Of a stretch of 39,127 nucleotides of DNA, positions 19,630 through 31,000 are shown piece by piece; the first letter of the stretch is position 1; each line of letters starts with the position of its first letter. Source of the stretch: Gnetum montanum (lineage: Eukaryota > Streptophyta > Gnetopsida > Gnetales > Gnetaceae); NCBI GenBank assembly GCA_015680685.1, contig MNCI01011495.1, positions 198,477 to 237,603 on the forward strand, in the 5' to 3' direction. The position numbers and the translations under genes are program-made. The notes beneath the pieces are model-generated. The model was not told the DNA's origin, made no database searches, and was given only the letters and a program-made list of their open reading frames with translations.

Positions 19630-21355
19630 TTTCACAAACAATTGCTATGAATCATTAAGGAACAAGGTTTTACAAGATTAAAATTCTAATACAAATGAAA
19701 ACATATAAAATAAACAAATTTGGAATTCAAGAAGATCAAAACCAACTTAAAATATTTTAAAATATTATTCAATAGGTTCTAACACTAATTTGTATAGTAA
19801 TCTTGCATATAATTTTGAAATTTTAAACAAGAATAGTGTGAACAAACTTACCATAAATCACTTGAAAAAGTTTAATGCAGATTAAAATGTACAACAAAAA
19901 AATTAGCTAAGTTTGTAGATTACTATAACCTTTGCATTTCTTACTCATAATTTTTAGAAAGATAAAATGAAAGTTTACAATTCTAGCATATATTCCTATT
20001 ATAGAATTTATTATATTTACTTACCAAATTTTTATGTAAACATTATGGTAATAACAAGATGAGCCAACATAACCTTGCTTTGATACTATGTTAAGTTTTG
20101 TGATAAAAAAGACAATAAAATGTAAGAAAATAAGAAATAATTTCTGTTGATATAAGTTGACTACACCACATTAGGATAAGTACCAAAGTGTTGATTTTAC
20201 CATGTAGTATGTATTTAAAATAGTACAAAATAGAGTTAAAGATGTAAGTTCAACTGACTAGTCTATCTCATGTATTATCACAATGCTTAAATATGAATGT
20301 TCAAGAGTACATATAGATATAAAAAAACCATCATGATGTTTGAAGAAAGACATGATAATTAGTTTAAAGTTAATTAACAAATGATTTGTATAAACTATTC
20401 ATTAAGCATAGAAAATAGATGTCAAATTAAATTTGATAACACCATGATGATGTTAACATAAAATTATGATGTTACTCTATATAGGACTTATTTTAAATAT
20501 TGAGCTTGATAAAACATACCAAATTCTTAATACTTGAGAGTAGAGGACAAGTAAAAAAGTAGTAGATGAATGAGTTTTCCAAATTGCAAAGAGGATATAT
20601 AGGATCATAAATATTGAAGTGAGAAAAAATATAAATAAAAAATATTAATTAATTAAAATATGTATAATTTTTGAAAGAGTAGAAGTATTCCATATTTTTT
20701 GAATATGATGTTTTCGTAACTACATATTTCATAGATAATTAAATTTTTGTTAAACATCAATATTAGAACTAATAATAATCTAGGACACTTTGAACTAGAA
20801 TGAAAAACCATAATGGTTGTTGATCCATGAAAAATCAAAAAGATCATTATTAGAATCTTAAATAATTAAAGTTTTGTTAAACTATGTAAGATAAAAAATA
20901 AACTTTTTTGAAGGCATTAATACTATAGAAAATATTGCACTTAAACTAATTAATTCATTTATTATACATGAAAAAAAGGTAAAAAGGATGTAATATCAAG
21001 TTTAAACCATGTACCATGTATTATAATGATGTAAATGCTTGATAGCACATAGTTCATTATTAATGGAAAGCCACCAAGGAGATAACTTACCAAGCATTAA
21101 AGTAAGAATTATACAATTATTAAAGTTTGAAAAATCATTAATAAAATTTAATTCTTCCAAATATGTTTTAGGACAATAGAGCTTGAGATAGTTATACCTT
21201 TAAGAAAAAAATTATTTAAAAATATGAGTATCTTTCTAGTAATCACTACTTTTACATTTACCCATTTAGATACAGTTACAAGAAAAAGAAGCTTCTAAGG
21301 CTCCATAACAATTAAGCACTTTACTATAAACTTGGTGTACAATACTTCTTCTTAT
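19630..21355. other. AT-rich spacer
   Basis: Very AT-rich sequence with short frames only. I find no gene, no clear repeat and no LTR edge. Confidence 0.5.
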
Positions 21356-21360
21356 AACAA

Positions 21361-21485
21361 TTTATCAAGCCTAGTGGTAAGACTCTTAATTTGAGAGCTT
21401 TAAGTTATGGGTTTGATTCTAGTATACAATATTAAGTTATATAGTACTAATTTAACTGTATGTGTTAAGAGTAATTTTTTTTTTA
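21361..21485 (+). mobile_element. tRNA-derived SINE-like sequence
   Basis: A pol III A-box-like TAGTGGTAAGA (21372-21382) and a B-box-like GGTTTGATTC (21410-21419) lie about 30 bases apart, as in tRNA genes. The text CAAGCCTAGTGGTAAGACTC and GGGTTTGATTCT resembles plant SINE heads. A T run ends the unit near 21474-21483. It does not fold into a normal tRNA, so it is not a tRNA gene. Confidence 0.5.
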
Positions 21486-22774
21486 AATTTTAGGATCCTA
21501 TAACCCTCCTATTCTAAAATATGTTATCAAGCCTAAGCCATTATCATTTTTGTTAGAAGTGTAAATATTCCAATTGATATAATAAAAGTCATTTCTAGAA
21601 TAGATATTAATATGAAAGAAATTTCATCTAAATTATTCAATGTGATGATATGCAACATGATGATGTGAAAATGTAAGGTCTACATTCAAAGTCCAAGCAC
21701 AAGTATTCATGAATAAATCTTAATTTCAATTGTTATTCGAATATGTTTTCTTAATTTGTAGTTTTCCTTGTAACATAGAAACAAAGCCATGTATTTAATT
21801 GTAGTTTTCTAGCTAGGAAAAGTAACTACAAGGTCATTGCGGGTTGAAGTAAGCCATAGTTTAGCCCTATGAGCATCTATAAGTCACGGTTTGCTATAGT
21901 TAGCTTAATTTATATGATTTGTATATTTTTTGAGTAAGATGAGGAGTTATGAGCCACTACGAGTCACAATGAGTTGCAATTTAGAAATTGCTAGTTGTAG
22001 TGTAATCACAACCAATGGAAAAGTAGTGGTCAAAATATTTGATATTTACCAAAGCACATGGATGTAGTTTGCAATCTAGTCATAGGATGGCTACTATGAG
22101 GAATCTATAAGTTGGTCACTCTTGGCCCTCATAAAATTGATTTTTTAAAAAAAAAATAGCACACAATTTCCAAGGTAATTTAATGGTTGGAAAACAATAA
22201 GTGACACTTGGAAAAAGATATAAAAGGCTAATATGACTAACGAGAAGATGCCTAAGCTATTCTTGAAAGTATGTTTTCCTCCTTTTTACATTGTAATCCA
22301 TTTGTTTTAAGTAAGGATAAAATTATTTTTTTCTCTTTTTTTTCAAGTGAGGAATTATGTTGGTTCTTTTCTCTTAAGTGAGCTTGGATTATGAATTCCA
22401 GGTAAGCTCCTCATCAAATTGTTATTAGATTCAAAGATTGAAGATAATTCAATTATATTGGATAATACTTATTTCAAATACAAGGATCACTCTTCATATC
22501 ATTAGTTATGGCTTGAATTCTCAATTATTGTCAATTTCATACACCTTAGGACTTGGAAAAATTCTTTGATTAATAAGTTGGTCATATCTTTTAAGATTTG
22601 AAATGTAATTGTAGATTTGAATACTCGGTTACTAATGTTATCTAGGACTTGATAATCTTGAATTCAATTCTACTAGGATTTTAGTAATTCTTGTTTCTCT
22701 ACCTTTGAATATTCTTGATCTTTCACATATTCTTGTAAATATTTATGAATTTGATCTTTTAGGTTATTTTGAAC
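21486..22774. other. AT-rich sequence before chromovirus gag
   Basis: Should contain the 5' LTR and leader of the following element. A TATA-like GATATAAAAGG lies near 22221, but I could not match it to the partial 3' LTR at 27357-27615, so the 5' LTR is either too decayed or replaced. Confidence 0.35.
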
Positions 22775-23950
22775 ATGGTTTCAAAGAGGAAGACAATTCA
22801 AGCTTTAGGCAAAGACATGAAAGATTTGAAGAATGCTTTCAAGTACATTGTAGAAAGACTTGAATAGTTAAAAGAGAAAAAAATATTCTTTTTTTACCAA
22901 AGACATCTAGCCAAGGGAATAACTCAAGAGATTCTTCACTAAGGACTTCTTTAAGACATTCATCCATGCTTCTGCTTGAAGATGATATTCCTTTTAGGAT
23001 TGAAGACTTTAGAGTAACTAAGGAATAAGATGAAGTGATTCTTCATACTTAATGTATTTGAAACAAGTCCTAAGGGTTCATCTTTCTAATTAAAGGAAAG
23101 AAGGAAATTTCTTCTATGGCTCAAAGAAATATAAGTGAAGAAAGTAAGTTCACTCTTGCTAGAGAATTTAGACATGTTTCTAGATTGACTCATGTTGAAG
23201 TCAAAATTCTTTAATGTAATGAACAACACTACATCCTTTCTCTTTTAGCATAAGATGTTGAATATATATTTCAAACTTGAAGATGTTGAAGATCATTAAA
23301 AGGCATCATATGTTGAAACTAGGCTTGAATGTATGGCACAAGTATGGTGGAAGAAAGAAAGTCATTCTTATGTGGCAAGAGATTGTTCTTCTATAAAATA
23401 TTATTTTTTATGCAATTTATGCTTAAGAAAATATTTAAAAAGTCTCATCATAGGAAAGAAATTCAAATGCTGAAATATATAAGATAAGGTGATAAAAGCA
23501 TAAAGGAATATTATACCAATGTTTGCAAATCTTTTTAACAAGATAAAGTTCATTGGGATGAATATAAATAAACTTTAAACTTCTAAGGTAGATTAAAGAA
23601 GGAATTCTAACAAGAACTTATCTTTTATGAGCTTCAAATGTTATATTGGGATTTTTATTTGGCTCTTAAGGCTAAAAGAAACTTTGAGGCTTTAACAAAA
23701 ATCCCAAGGCTTCCAAAGGCAAAGAAGAAAAGAAGAAAAGGAAAAATTTAATGATAAGGAAAATCTACATGAGAAGTAAGAGAAGAATAAGGAAGGTTAA
23801 GATTTCCAGTAGACACTTCTAAGAAGGAAAAAGATTATAGAAATGGTAATGCTTCCAAGGTTTAATGCTTCAAGTATGAAGAATGGGGACATAATCAATG
23901 GGAGTATAATAAATCTAGGTCTTTTAGGTTTAAGGAATGTCATTCTTTCG
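22775..23950 (+). pseudogene. gag: Chromovirus gag relic
   Basis: Starts near ATG 22775 (MVSKRKTIQALGKDMKDL) with a coiled-coil-like N-terminus. CMAQVWWKK near 23335 resembles the gag WW region. The zinc knuckle at 23866-23907 reads CFKYEEWGHNQWEY: the second and last Cys of the CCHC box have become Tyr (TGT to TAT). Many stops and frameshifts. Confidence 0.65.
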
Positions 23951-24589
23951 AGAGACTAGATTCTTTAAATAAATAAAATCCTAATACTCTTTTAATTAAA
24001 CATGTTACTAAAATTAATTCATTTATGAAAACTATCAATGCTAGCAAGGATACTTTAAGGTAAATGCTCTTTGGAATTAGGCTAGGTATCTTTCTAGTGC
24101 TAAATGGATTCACATCTTAAAAGATAAATGTGCATAGGAAAATGTTATTTCTTCTAATATTATTGATAGACTTTGATGAAAGAAATTTTTCCTTTCTAAG
24201 TCCTATAGAGTGTATTAGCTCTCTAAAAATTATTTTCTAGAGGGAATGGAAATATGAATTTTATCTTTTAATATTGGTTCTTTTAACATAAAGTGAAATG
24301 TGACATTCTCTCCATATATAGTATTGATGTCATCTTGATAGACCTTAAACTTATGATAACAAGACTACATATGATGGAGCAAAGAATGTTTGGTTAGTTC
24401 TTAGGAAAGATGGGATACACCATTTGATTCCTATGATATTGCAGTAATACAAAGAGAATATATCTATTAATGCTTCATTCATTTTTCTTAGTGGGAAAGA
24501 ATATCTCAAAGAACATGAAGAAAATGGCCATGGTTTTGTAATTATTTCTATAATTATAACATGTGAAGAGTAGTCTCAAAATGTACTTC

Positions 24590-27345
24590 CACCAACAATG
24601 CAATATTTGACACAAGAATATGTTGATGTCTTTAATGGCAAATTGGAAGGGCTTCTTCCAATAAGATCCATCTAGCATTAAATTGATTTAATACCTAGAG
24701 CAGCCATTCCAAATGAGAGTTCTTACCAAATGACTCCACATTAGAGGGTGGTATTACATAAGTAAGTAAGTTGCTTTACAATGGTTTTATTAAGGCATAT
24801 ATTTATCCATGTGTTATCCTAGTTATACTTGTTCCAAAAAGAATACTCATGAAATTAGAATATGCATTTACTCTAGGAATATTAATAAGATTACTATTAA
24901 GTACAGATTTCATATCCTTAGAATGGATTACATTCTTGTTGTTTTAACCAATTTTAAAATATTTTCAAAGATTGATTTGAAAATTAGATAATATTAACTT
25001 AGAATTAGACCAAGAGATGAATAGAAAATGACATTAAAAACATCTGATGATTTTTATGAGTGAGTGGTTATTCATGCCTTTTTATTTAACGAATGCTCCA
25101 AACACATTTGTGAGGCTTATGCATGATGTTTCAAGAGATTTTCTAGGCAAATTTTATATCGTTTTCTTTGATGACATTGCTATTTATAATTATAACGAAG
25201 ATTATCTTGTGAAAAACTTGAGAATGGTGTTTTCTAAATTGAAAAAGCTCAATTAGTAATTAATTCCAAGAAATGTCATTTTATATAAAGAGATATTATC
25301 TACTTAGATCATGTTATCTCTAAGAACCAAGTCAAGATGAAACCAAGCAAGATCAAGGTAATGAAGGAATGGTATTCACCTAAATATGTGGGAGAGGTGA
25401 GATATTTTCTTGATTTGGCTAGTTTCTATAGGATATTTATTAGAAATTTTAGTTCTATTATAATGCCTATGCTTTTTTGTTTAAAATAGAATTTAGCTTT
25501 TATATGGGATGATACAAAAGAAAGTTCTTTTCAAGCATTGAAGGAGAAGATTTTTAGTGCTTTAGTTTTGATAATTTCAAACTTTTGAAAACTTTTTAAA
25601 GTCAAAGTGGATGCAAGTGAGCTTGTTATTGGAGGTGTGCTTTCTCAAGAAGATAATTTGATAACATTTTTTTCTAAAAAATTGAATGCATCTAGGTAAA
25701 AGTATAGTGTATATAAGAGAAGGAATTTTATATTGTAGTTCAAGTCATCCAACACTAAAGATATTAATTTCTAGTTTTGTTGACTAATCATAGAGAACTT
25801 CAATTCTTAAATTCTTGAAATAAATTAAGTGGTAAGCATATAAAATGGGTAGAGCAATTGCAAGAGTTTATTTAGTTTTAAAACATAGAATTTACAAGTC
25901 AAATGTTGTTTTTAATGCTTTTTCTAGAGTTCATATTGCTCATTCTTATGTTAAAGTTAATGATATTAAGTCTTGTTTCAATTGTATCCTAATGATACTA
26001 ATTTTTAAGATATTTGAAAAGAAGTAAATTTTCCCTTATTAGAAAGGACTAATAAAGAAAATGCCTATCATATCAAGAATGATATTTTTTTAGAGATGAA
26101 AAAATTTATGTTGTAAATGTAATTTTAGATCCATGCTTCTTGAAGAAAAGAATAATAGTGATATGGCTACATATATAGGCAAAACTAAGACATTGCAAAA
26201 ACATTTTTTTTTGGTTAGGTATGTATATGGATGTTAAATTTTTACAAAAGTACTATGTTTATCAAAATTTCAAAGATGAAAAGGATATTGATGATCAATA
26301 CTTACCTTTGTCAATTGCAAATGCTCCTTGAGAAAGTGTCACTTTGAACTTTATTTATGGCATCCCAAAGATAAAATTTGGTCATGATTCTATACTTGTT
26401 GTCATTGATAGATTTACCAAGATGGCTCATTTTATTCCATGTAAGAGGATTAGGATATTTCTAATGTTACTTATTTATTCTTTCAACATGTTCTAAAGTT
26501 GCAAAGCATTTCGTTAAATATTTTGAGTCGTTGGAATGCCAACTTTACTAGTCATTTTTTGAAGATCACTTTGAAAATTGTTGAGAACAAAAATATCAAG
26601 CCTATCATCCTTAGACTAATGGGTAAATTGAAGTGGTAAATAGGTATTTACTAAATATATTCAAATGTTTATGAGAGAATATGTTAGCCCATGCTAAATT
26701 ATAATATAATAATGTTTTTCACTATAGTATTGATAAAAGTTATTTTATTGTAAATTATGATTTTTCATCAAAGATGGTTGATGAACTAAAGAAATTTGAT
26801 AATTATACCTCTTTGAGTTTTGATTTGTTTAAACAAATGAAGCAATTGTGTTAACAAGTTAAGTATGACTTGGAGAAGAAGGTAAAGGATGTGTCTTCCA
26901 CAACTAATGATGATATAAGGATAATTAAATTTTAGATTGGTGAATCTATTTGGATCTATTTGAGCAAAGAAAAATAGAAGAATTTGCATTTCTATAAGAT
27001 CAAGTTAAGGAGAATTAGTCCATTCAAACTGAGGTTCAAGATCAATCACAGTGCATATGAGATTGATTTTCCTAATGATTTTTTTATTTTTTATGTTTTC
27101 AATATTTTATATTTGATCCCATATCATGGTAATGTTCTTACATTATACTTGGAGGATAGTCTTGAAGTTTTCAAGGGTGCAAGTAAATGTTAAACTCCAT
27201 TGAAGTCATCAAGAAAGAAAATTATGTGACAAGTAAGAAAGGCTAGAAGCACAAGAGGTAAGAAGATGTATGAGTACTTGATGCATTTGAGTGACAAAGG
27301 ACTTTAGAATGCTATCTAGGTTGATGAAGTATCTTTGGTCAACTA
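24590..27345 (+). pseudogene. pol: Chromovirus pol relic (RT, RNase H, integrase, chromodomain)
   Basis: RT text is seen at 24840-25460: IRICIYSRNINKITIKYR, FSKIDL, LTNAPNTFVRLMHDV, YIVFFDDI with the catalytic DD still present at about 25170. RNase H follows (VDASELVIGGVLSQ near 25607). Integrase core includes FGHDSILVVIDRFTKMAHF at about 26380-26440. The chromodomain end is near 27235-27340 (STRGKKMYEYLMHL, VDEVSLVNY), with a TAG at the usual Trp. Frames change often. The protease before 24590 could not be located. Confidence 0.85.
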
Positions 27346-27356
27346 TGTCAATGGGA

Positions 27357-27615
27357 TGTTGTTGACATGACCCTTTCAGTGGGGTCCCATCGACATAGGA
27401 TTTCCCACATTGACATGTACTCATCAACGTGGAACCTTAGGAGGTCTATAAATATGGCATCCCAGCTATGCTAATGGAGGTTAAAATTTCAGTTGCTAGC
27501 GGAATTCTTGTAGTTTGTTTCCATAAGAGAGAATAATTTTCTAAGTGCCTGCAATAGGAGTTAAGGAGTGTACAAGTCTTTATTCAAGAATTTTTGTACA
27601 TGAGCACCAAGTGTG
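27357..27615 (+). repeat. Partial 3' LTR of the chromovirus
   Basis: Starts about TGTTGTTGACATG just after the chromodomain relic. A TATA box (TCTATAAATATGG) lies at 27449-27461. It is truncated by the Element 2 LTR edge at 27616. The exact start is uncertain by a few bases. Confidence 0.5.
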
Positions 27616-29283
27616 TGTAGCGATCAAAAATGTTGATGGATGGAATGGTCATGTCAAGGGGTCCATGGCCATGGTACAACCCTAACCTTGCCACCATCTG
27701 AAGGGTCATCGCTAGAGGGGGAAAATGGAGGTAGAGCACCAAGGATGGTCTTGTTGATTGAACTGGGACTTACTAAGTGTTTCAATGAATTGGTGCCAGG
27801 GGTTCGCATGGTATTTTCAGTGGTACCAGGACCAACTAAGCCCAAGTGTACCAAGGTTTTCTAGTATAAAAATGATGGTGCAAATGTGCAAATACATGAA
27901 AAATATTAAAAAAATGCAAGTGTGATGCTAAATGCCAAAGAAAATATTTGAAAATGCAATGGAGTTTGAGAGAGGGAGAATGGCACCACCCTAAACGGGG
28001 GGAGCATAGCAATTACAAAAGAGAAGTGAGGAGGCATGTGGCATACAGACTGGTGCAATAGGTAGCGTAGTCATAGTCTCTACGATGATTGGGCTATGGG
28101 AAATGATGTCAACCATAGATTTTGAGCTTATTGGGTTGGTTACTATAGTTCCTTGCAAGTTGCGGTGTGCTATGGATTTGCCAAGGTGTTAAGGGTTTTC
28201 AGGTGCAAGGGTGTTAATGCTGAGATGCTAACTGTTGAATGAGAATGCCAACTAAATGATAACCACTAAAATGAAATTGCCAACCTCTAAAATGTGAAAT
28301 GTAGGGGTATTTATAAGGTTAGGATTGATGTGAAGTGTGGATTAGGCACCACATGGCAAAGGGTAGTTGAGGCTACACTGATCCCAGCTATGCTCCCATT
28401 GGAGCAAAATGGTGTTACACTCTGGTGTACTTTCATGGATACTAATAGTACCAGACTATGACTACATTGCCAAGACTATATGTGCCAGAGTTAAAAAGAC
28501 CATAATATACCTACAAATAGTGCAAAATGGTGCAATTTTGAGGCTATGCTCTAGGACTACGCTCTCCTTGCTTTTGAGTGGAATCAAGCATAGGTACAAT
28601 TTTGGCACATAGGGGGTGCAAAGGAGATGCAAATTATTGATCTTACTTTCTAGAGGAGTGTTGAGGTTGATATGGAGGTTGGTGCTAGGCTTTGGGAGCT
28701 TTTGGAGGCTACCCTACATTGCTACGCTAGCTACGCTTTAGAGTGTAACCCAACAGTTAAGCAAATTCTACAAAAATTGAAGTCTAGTGTTGGCTATGTT
28801 AGCTATGCTCTGGAGCATAGCAAGAAAAGTGAGAGCATAGCACTGACACTTAGAAAAAATTAGCAAAACTTGTAATCTTCATCTAGGCTATGTTGGCTAC
28901 ACTCTAGAGCGTTGCAGGAGGGGTAGCCCTAGGAGTTAGAAAATCTACCAAAATGTCTCTTCCATGCTAAGCTAGCTTACTAGCTTTTTCTTAATATTGA
29001 GGGAAAACTAGCCATTGAAGGGCATGCTACACTAGCTATGCTCTAGAGCATAGCAGGGAGAATGGGAGTGTAGCACAACACTTAGAAAATTTTTTGCAAC
29101 TACTGTCAACATTTAGAAAAATTTGCAAATTTGGCTCTATGTTGTGTGCTACGTTAACTACGCTCTAAAGCATAGTCCTAGTAGTGGAAGTGTGGGCCAA
29201 ACAGTTAGAAAAAATTTGTCTCATGTTGAGACTTAGACCAATTTTCCATTGAGGTGCTGTGACCCAAATTTGGTGGTGTTTTA
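27616..29283 (-). repeat. Element 2 3' LTR (1,668 bp)
   Basis: Read on the minus strand it starts TAAAACACCACC (Element 1: TGAAACACCGTG), carries a hairpin array, a TATA box CCTTATAAATACCCC at 28308-28322, and ends CATTTTTGATCGCTACA (Element 1: CATTTTTCGTCGTTACA). Blocks such as AGTAAGTCCCAG and CAACAAGACC near 27760 also align with Element 1. The leading TG has decayed to TA. Confidence 0.8.
28713..29185 (-). repeat. Hairpin array in Element 2 LTR
   Basis: Five palindromic units at about 28713, 28790, 28885, 29022 and 29146. The clearest is the perfect 20-base palindrome GCTATGCTCTAGAGCATAGC at 29035-29054. They correspond in position to the TTACGCT/AGCGTAA units of the Element 1 LTR, with TACGCT mostly changed to TATGCT. 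Confidence 0.75.
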
Positions 29284-29299
29284 TTGATCCCTCTTTGTT
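29284..29299 (-). other. Element 2 polypurine tract (candidate)
   Basis: Minus strand AACAAAGAGGGATCAA directly precedes the LTR start at 29283, the place of the plus-strand DNA primer in retrotransposons. Confidence 0.5.
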
Positions 29300-29757
29300 G
29301 ACATTTGAAGGAGTGGCCTGACAGACATTGACAAAGAACATGAAACACCATAGTAGATGTAGCACCAACATCACTTATCTATACCTAGTTGGAGGATGCT
29401 TTGTTGGGCTTAAAAGTGCTAAAGGTAATTGTTGGCATATTTGGACATTTCATGGAATAGGTGGACTTATTTGCAAATGGTGAGGTATAGAATTCTTATG
29501 AACTGAAAATGTTGAAGGAGGATTATGCTCTTTCCCGTGAAGAATTCTACAACAGTTAACTGACCATGAAGTTGGAATGGCATATGTTAGATATTGTAGC
29601 TACATTTATAGGGAATTATCCATCTTGGTTTCATGAGCATAAATTGTAGCACAAATTTTGAATGATTAATTTCATGAATTGATCAAGAATCATAATCTGG
29701 TGGTTCTCAAGTCACCTCACTAGAATGTATCTGTAGAATGAGGAGATGCCGATGTAG

Positions 29758-30953
29758 ATGCAAATAAAAGAAAAGGAGAAGGAGAAAGTGTGATTGATGT
29801 GCAGCTTTGGAGGTCGGATCATGCCACGGCCGCATGACAATCAGCTTTGCTATGTTGGGGGAGATAGTCGCATGGTTTCAGTACCACGAAACATTTGCTA
29901 CACTGATCTTCTTGCCAAACTCTATCACATCTTTGGATGCAGCATCAACATCAAATATCAGCTGTCGAATGAAGACCTCGACGCTCTCATCTCAGTCACC
30001 ACTGATGAAGACCTCGACAATATGATGGAGGAATACGATCACCTTCAACAACAACAACATCAACAAAACCCTACATAGACATAGACACAGCCACAAACGT
30101 AGACGTAGGCACAGGCACAGGTTTAGGTTCAATCTCAGAATCAAACTCAGGCTTAGACTCAGGCTTAGGCTCCGTTGGTCCTACCTCTGAAATAATTGAG
30201 GTTACGTATCTTCCTGTTTCCTGCAAAATCATCTTATGATGAGTGCTCAAGTACATGTTCCAGTTTGGGGCCGTTTCTGGACTCTTCTAAGAAAGAGGGT
30301 TGGTTCGTTGAGGCTCTCAATGGCATGCCAATGTAGGGCAGGTTCTGATGCGAGGCATGTTAGAGGGATCATCTATTATTTCAGAGGTTCCCGATTTCCT
30401 CTTCAACTTTGATAATCTTAACTGGGATGATGCCACTGCCACCACTACCAAGAACAATCCTAAATTTTCTTCTGTGGTGGCACCTGCGAGGTTGAAATTT
30501 GCGCAGGCAAATATGCAGTGTAATCTACCACTAGATGTGCATTTAATGCCAGATTCTCCGATAATGATGATGTTGGAGATGTCCTCATTTGGATCGATGT
30601 CGTCGGCATCCTTGTTGGCGAATTTGCCCCCAGTTAAGGTCAAACTTGATCCTCTCCCACAACAGCAGAATCAGAACCAGACCCAAAACCAAAACACTTG
30701 TCCTCTTCCTTCTGATATAGCATGACATCTTTCTTCTGATGTAGCAGTGCCTGCTGGTCTTCGATATCTTTCCAATGAATCTGTCCACCACCATGATGAT
30801 GATGGATTCTTCAATGCTGCCCATGATATGGGGCTTAGGTCACAGGATCCCAGATACTTTGAGGATCACTTTGCAAAATTCAAAATGATAGTATTTTGGG
30901 GCAATGCTGTGAAATGCCAGTGGGATATGTGCATATTCCCATGGGAATTGTAG
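29758..30953 (+). pseudogene. PB1-domain (octicosapeptide/Phox/Bem1p) protein pseudogene
   Basis: A relic of a plant host gene. The N-terminal PB1 domain is well kept: LMCSFGGRIMPRPHDNQLCY, VGGDSRMVSVPRNICY, then IKYQLSNEDLDALISVTTDE and DLDNMMEEYDHL, as in the plant PB1 family. A Gln-rich tract follows with seven TAG stops (30076-30168), then FLFPAKSSYDEC, EGWFVEALNGMP, and after a frameshift near 30330 SSIISEVPDFLF, SPIMMMLEMSSFGS, LLANLPPVKV, all typical positions of the family C-terminus. Further stops are TGA at about 29791 (in KV*LMCS), TAA 30193, TGA 30723. No intron is evident. It sits antisense to Element 2 between pol and the 3' LTR, and the matching place of Element 1 lacks it. Confidence 0.85.
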
Positions 30954-31000
30954 GGCCTTTGCTGCTTGATGGATTCAGTTGAGAAATATGTCTATCCAAT

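Larger units (their letters stand above)
22775..27615 (+). mobile_element. Decayed chromodomain Ty3/gypsy element (chromovirus)
   Basis: Relics of gag, RT, RNase H, integrase and chromodomain in the normal Ty3/gypsy order on the plus strand. Motif style (SKIDL, FYIVFFDDI, SILVVIDRFTKMAHFIPCK, then a RGKKMYEYL...VDEVSL chromodomain end) points to the chromovirus branch, probably Reina-like. Stops and shifts occur every few dozen codons, so it is much older than Element 1. The 3' LTR is cut at 27615 by Element 2. Confidence 0.85.

Noticed and set aside
21361-21485. A functional tRNA gene
   Set aside because: A and B boxes exist, but no acceptor stem or anticodon arm can be formed; SINE-like is the better call.
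27640-27864. Overlapping frames of 74 and 66 codons near 27650
   Set aside because: They lie in the R-U5 part of the Element 2 LTR, which aligns with the noncoding LTR of Element 1.
29165-29374. 69-codon minus-strand frame at the Element 2 LTR edge
   Set aside because: It spans the purine tract and LTR start and corresponds to noncoding sequence in Element 1.
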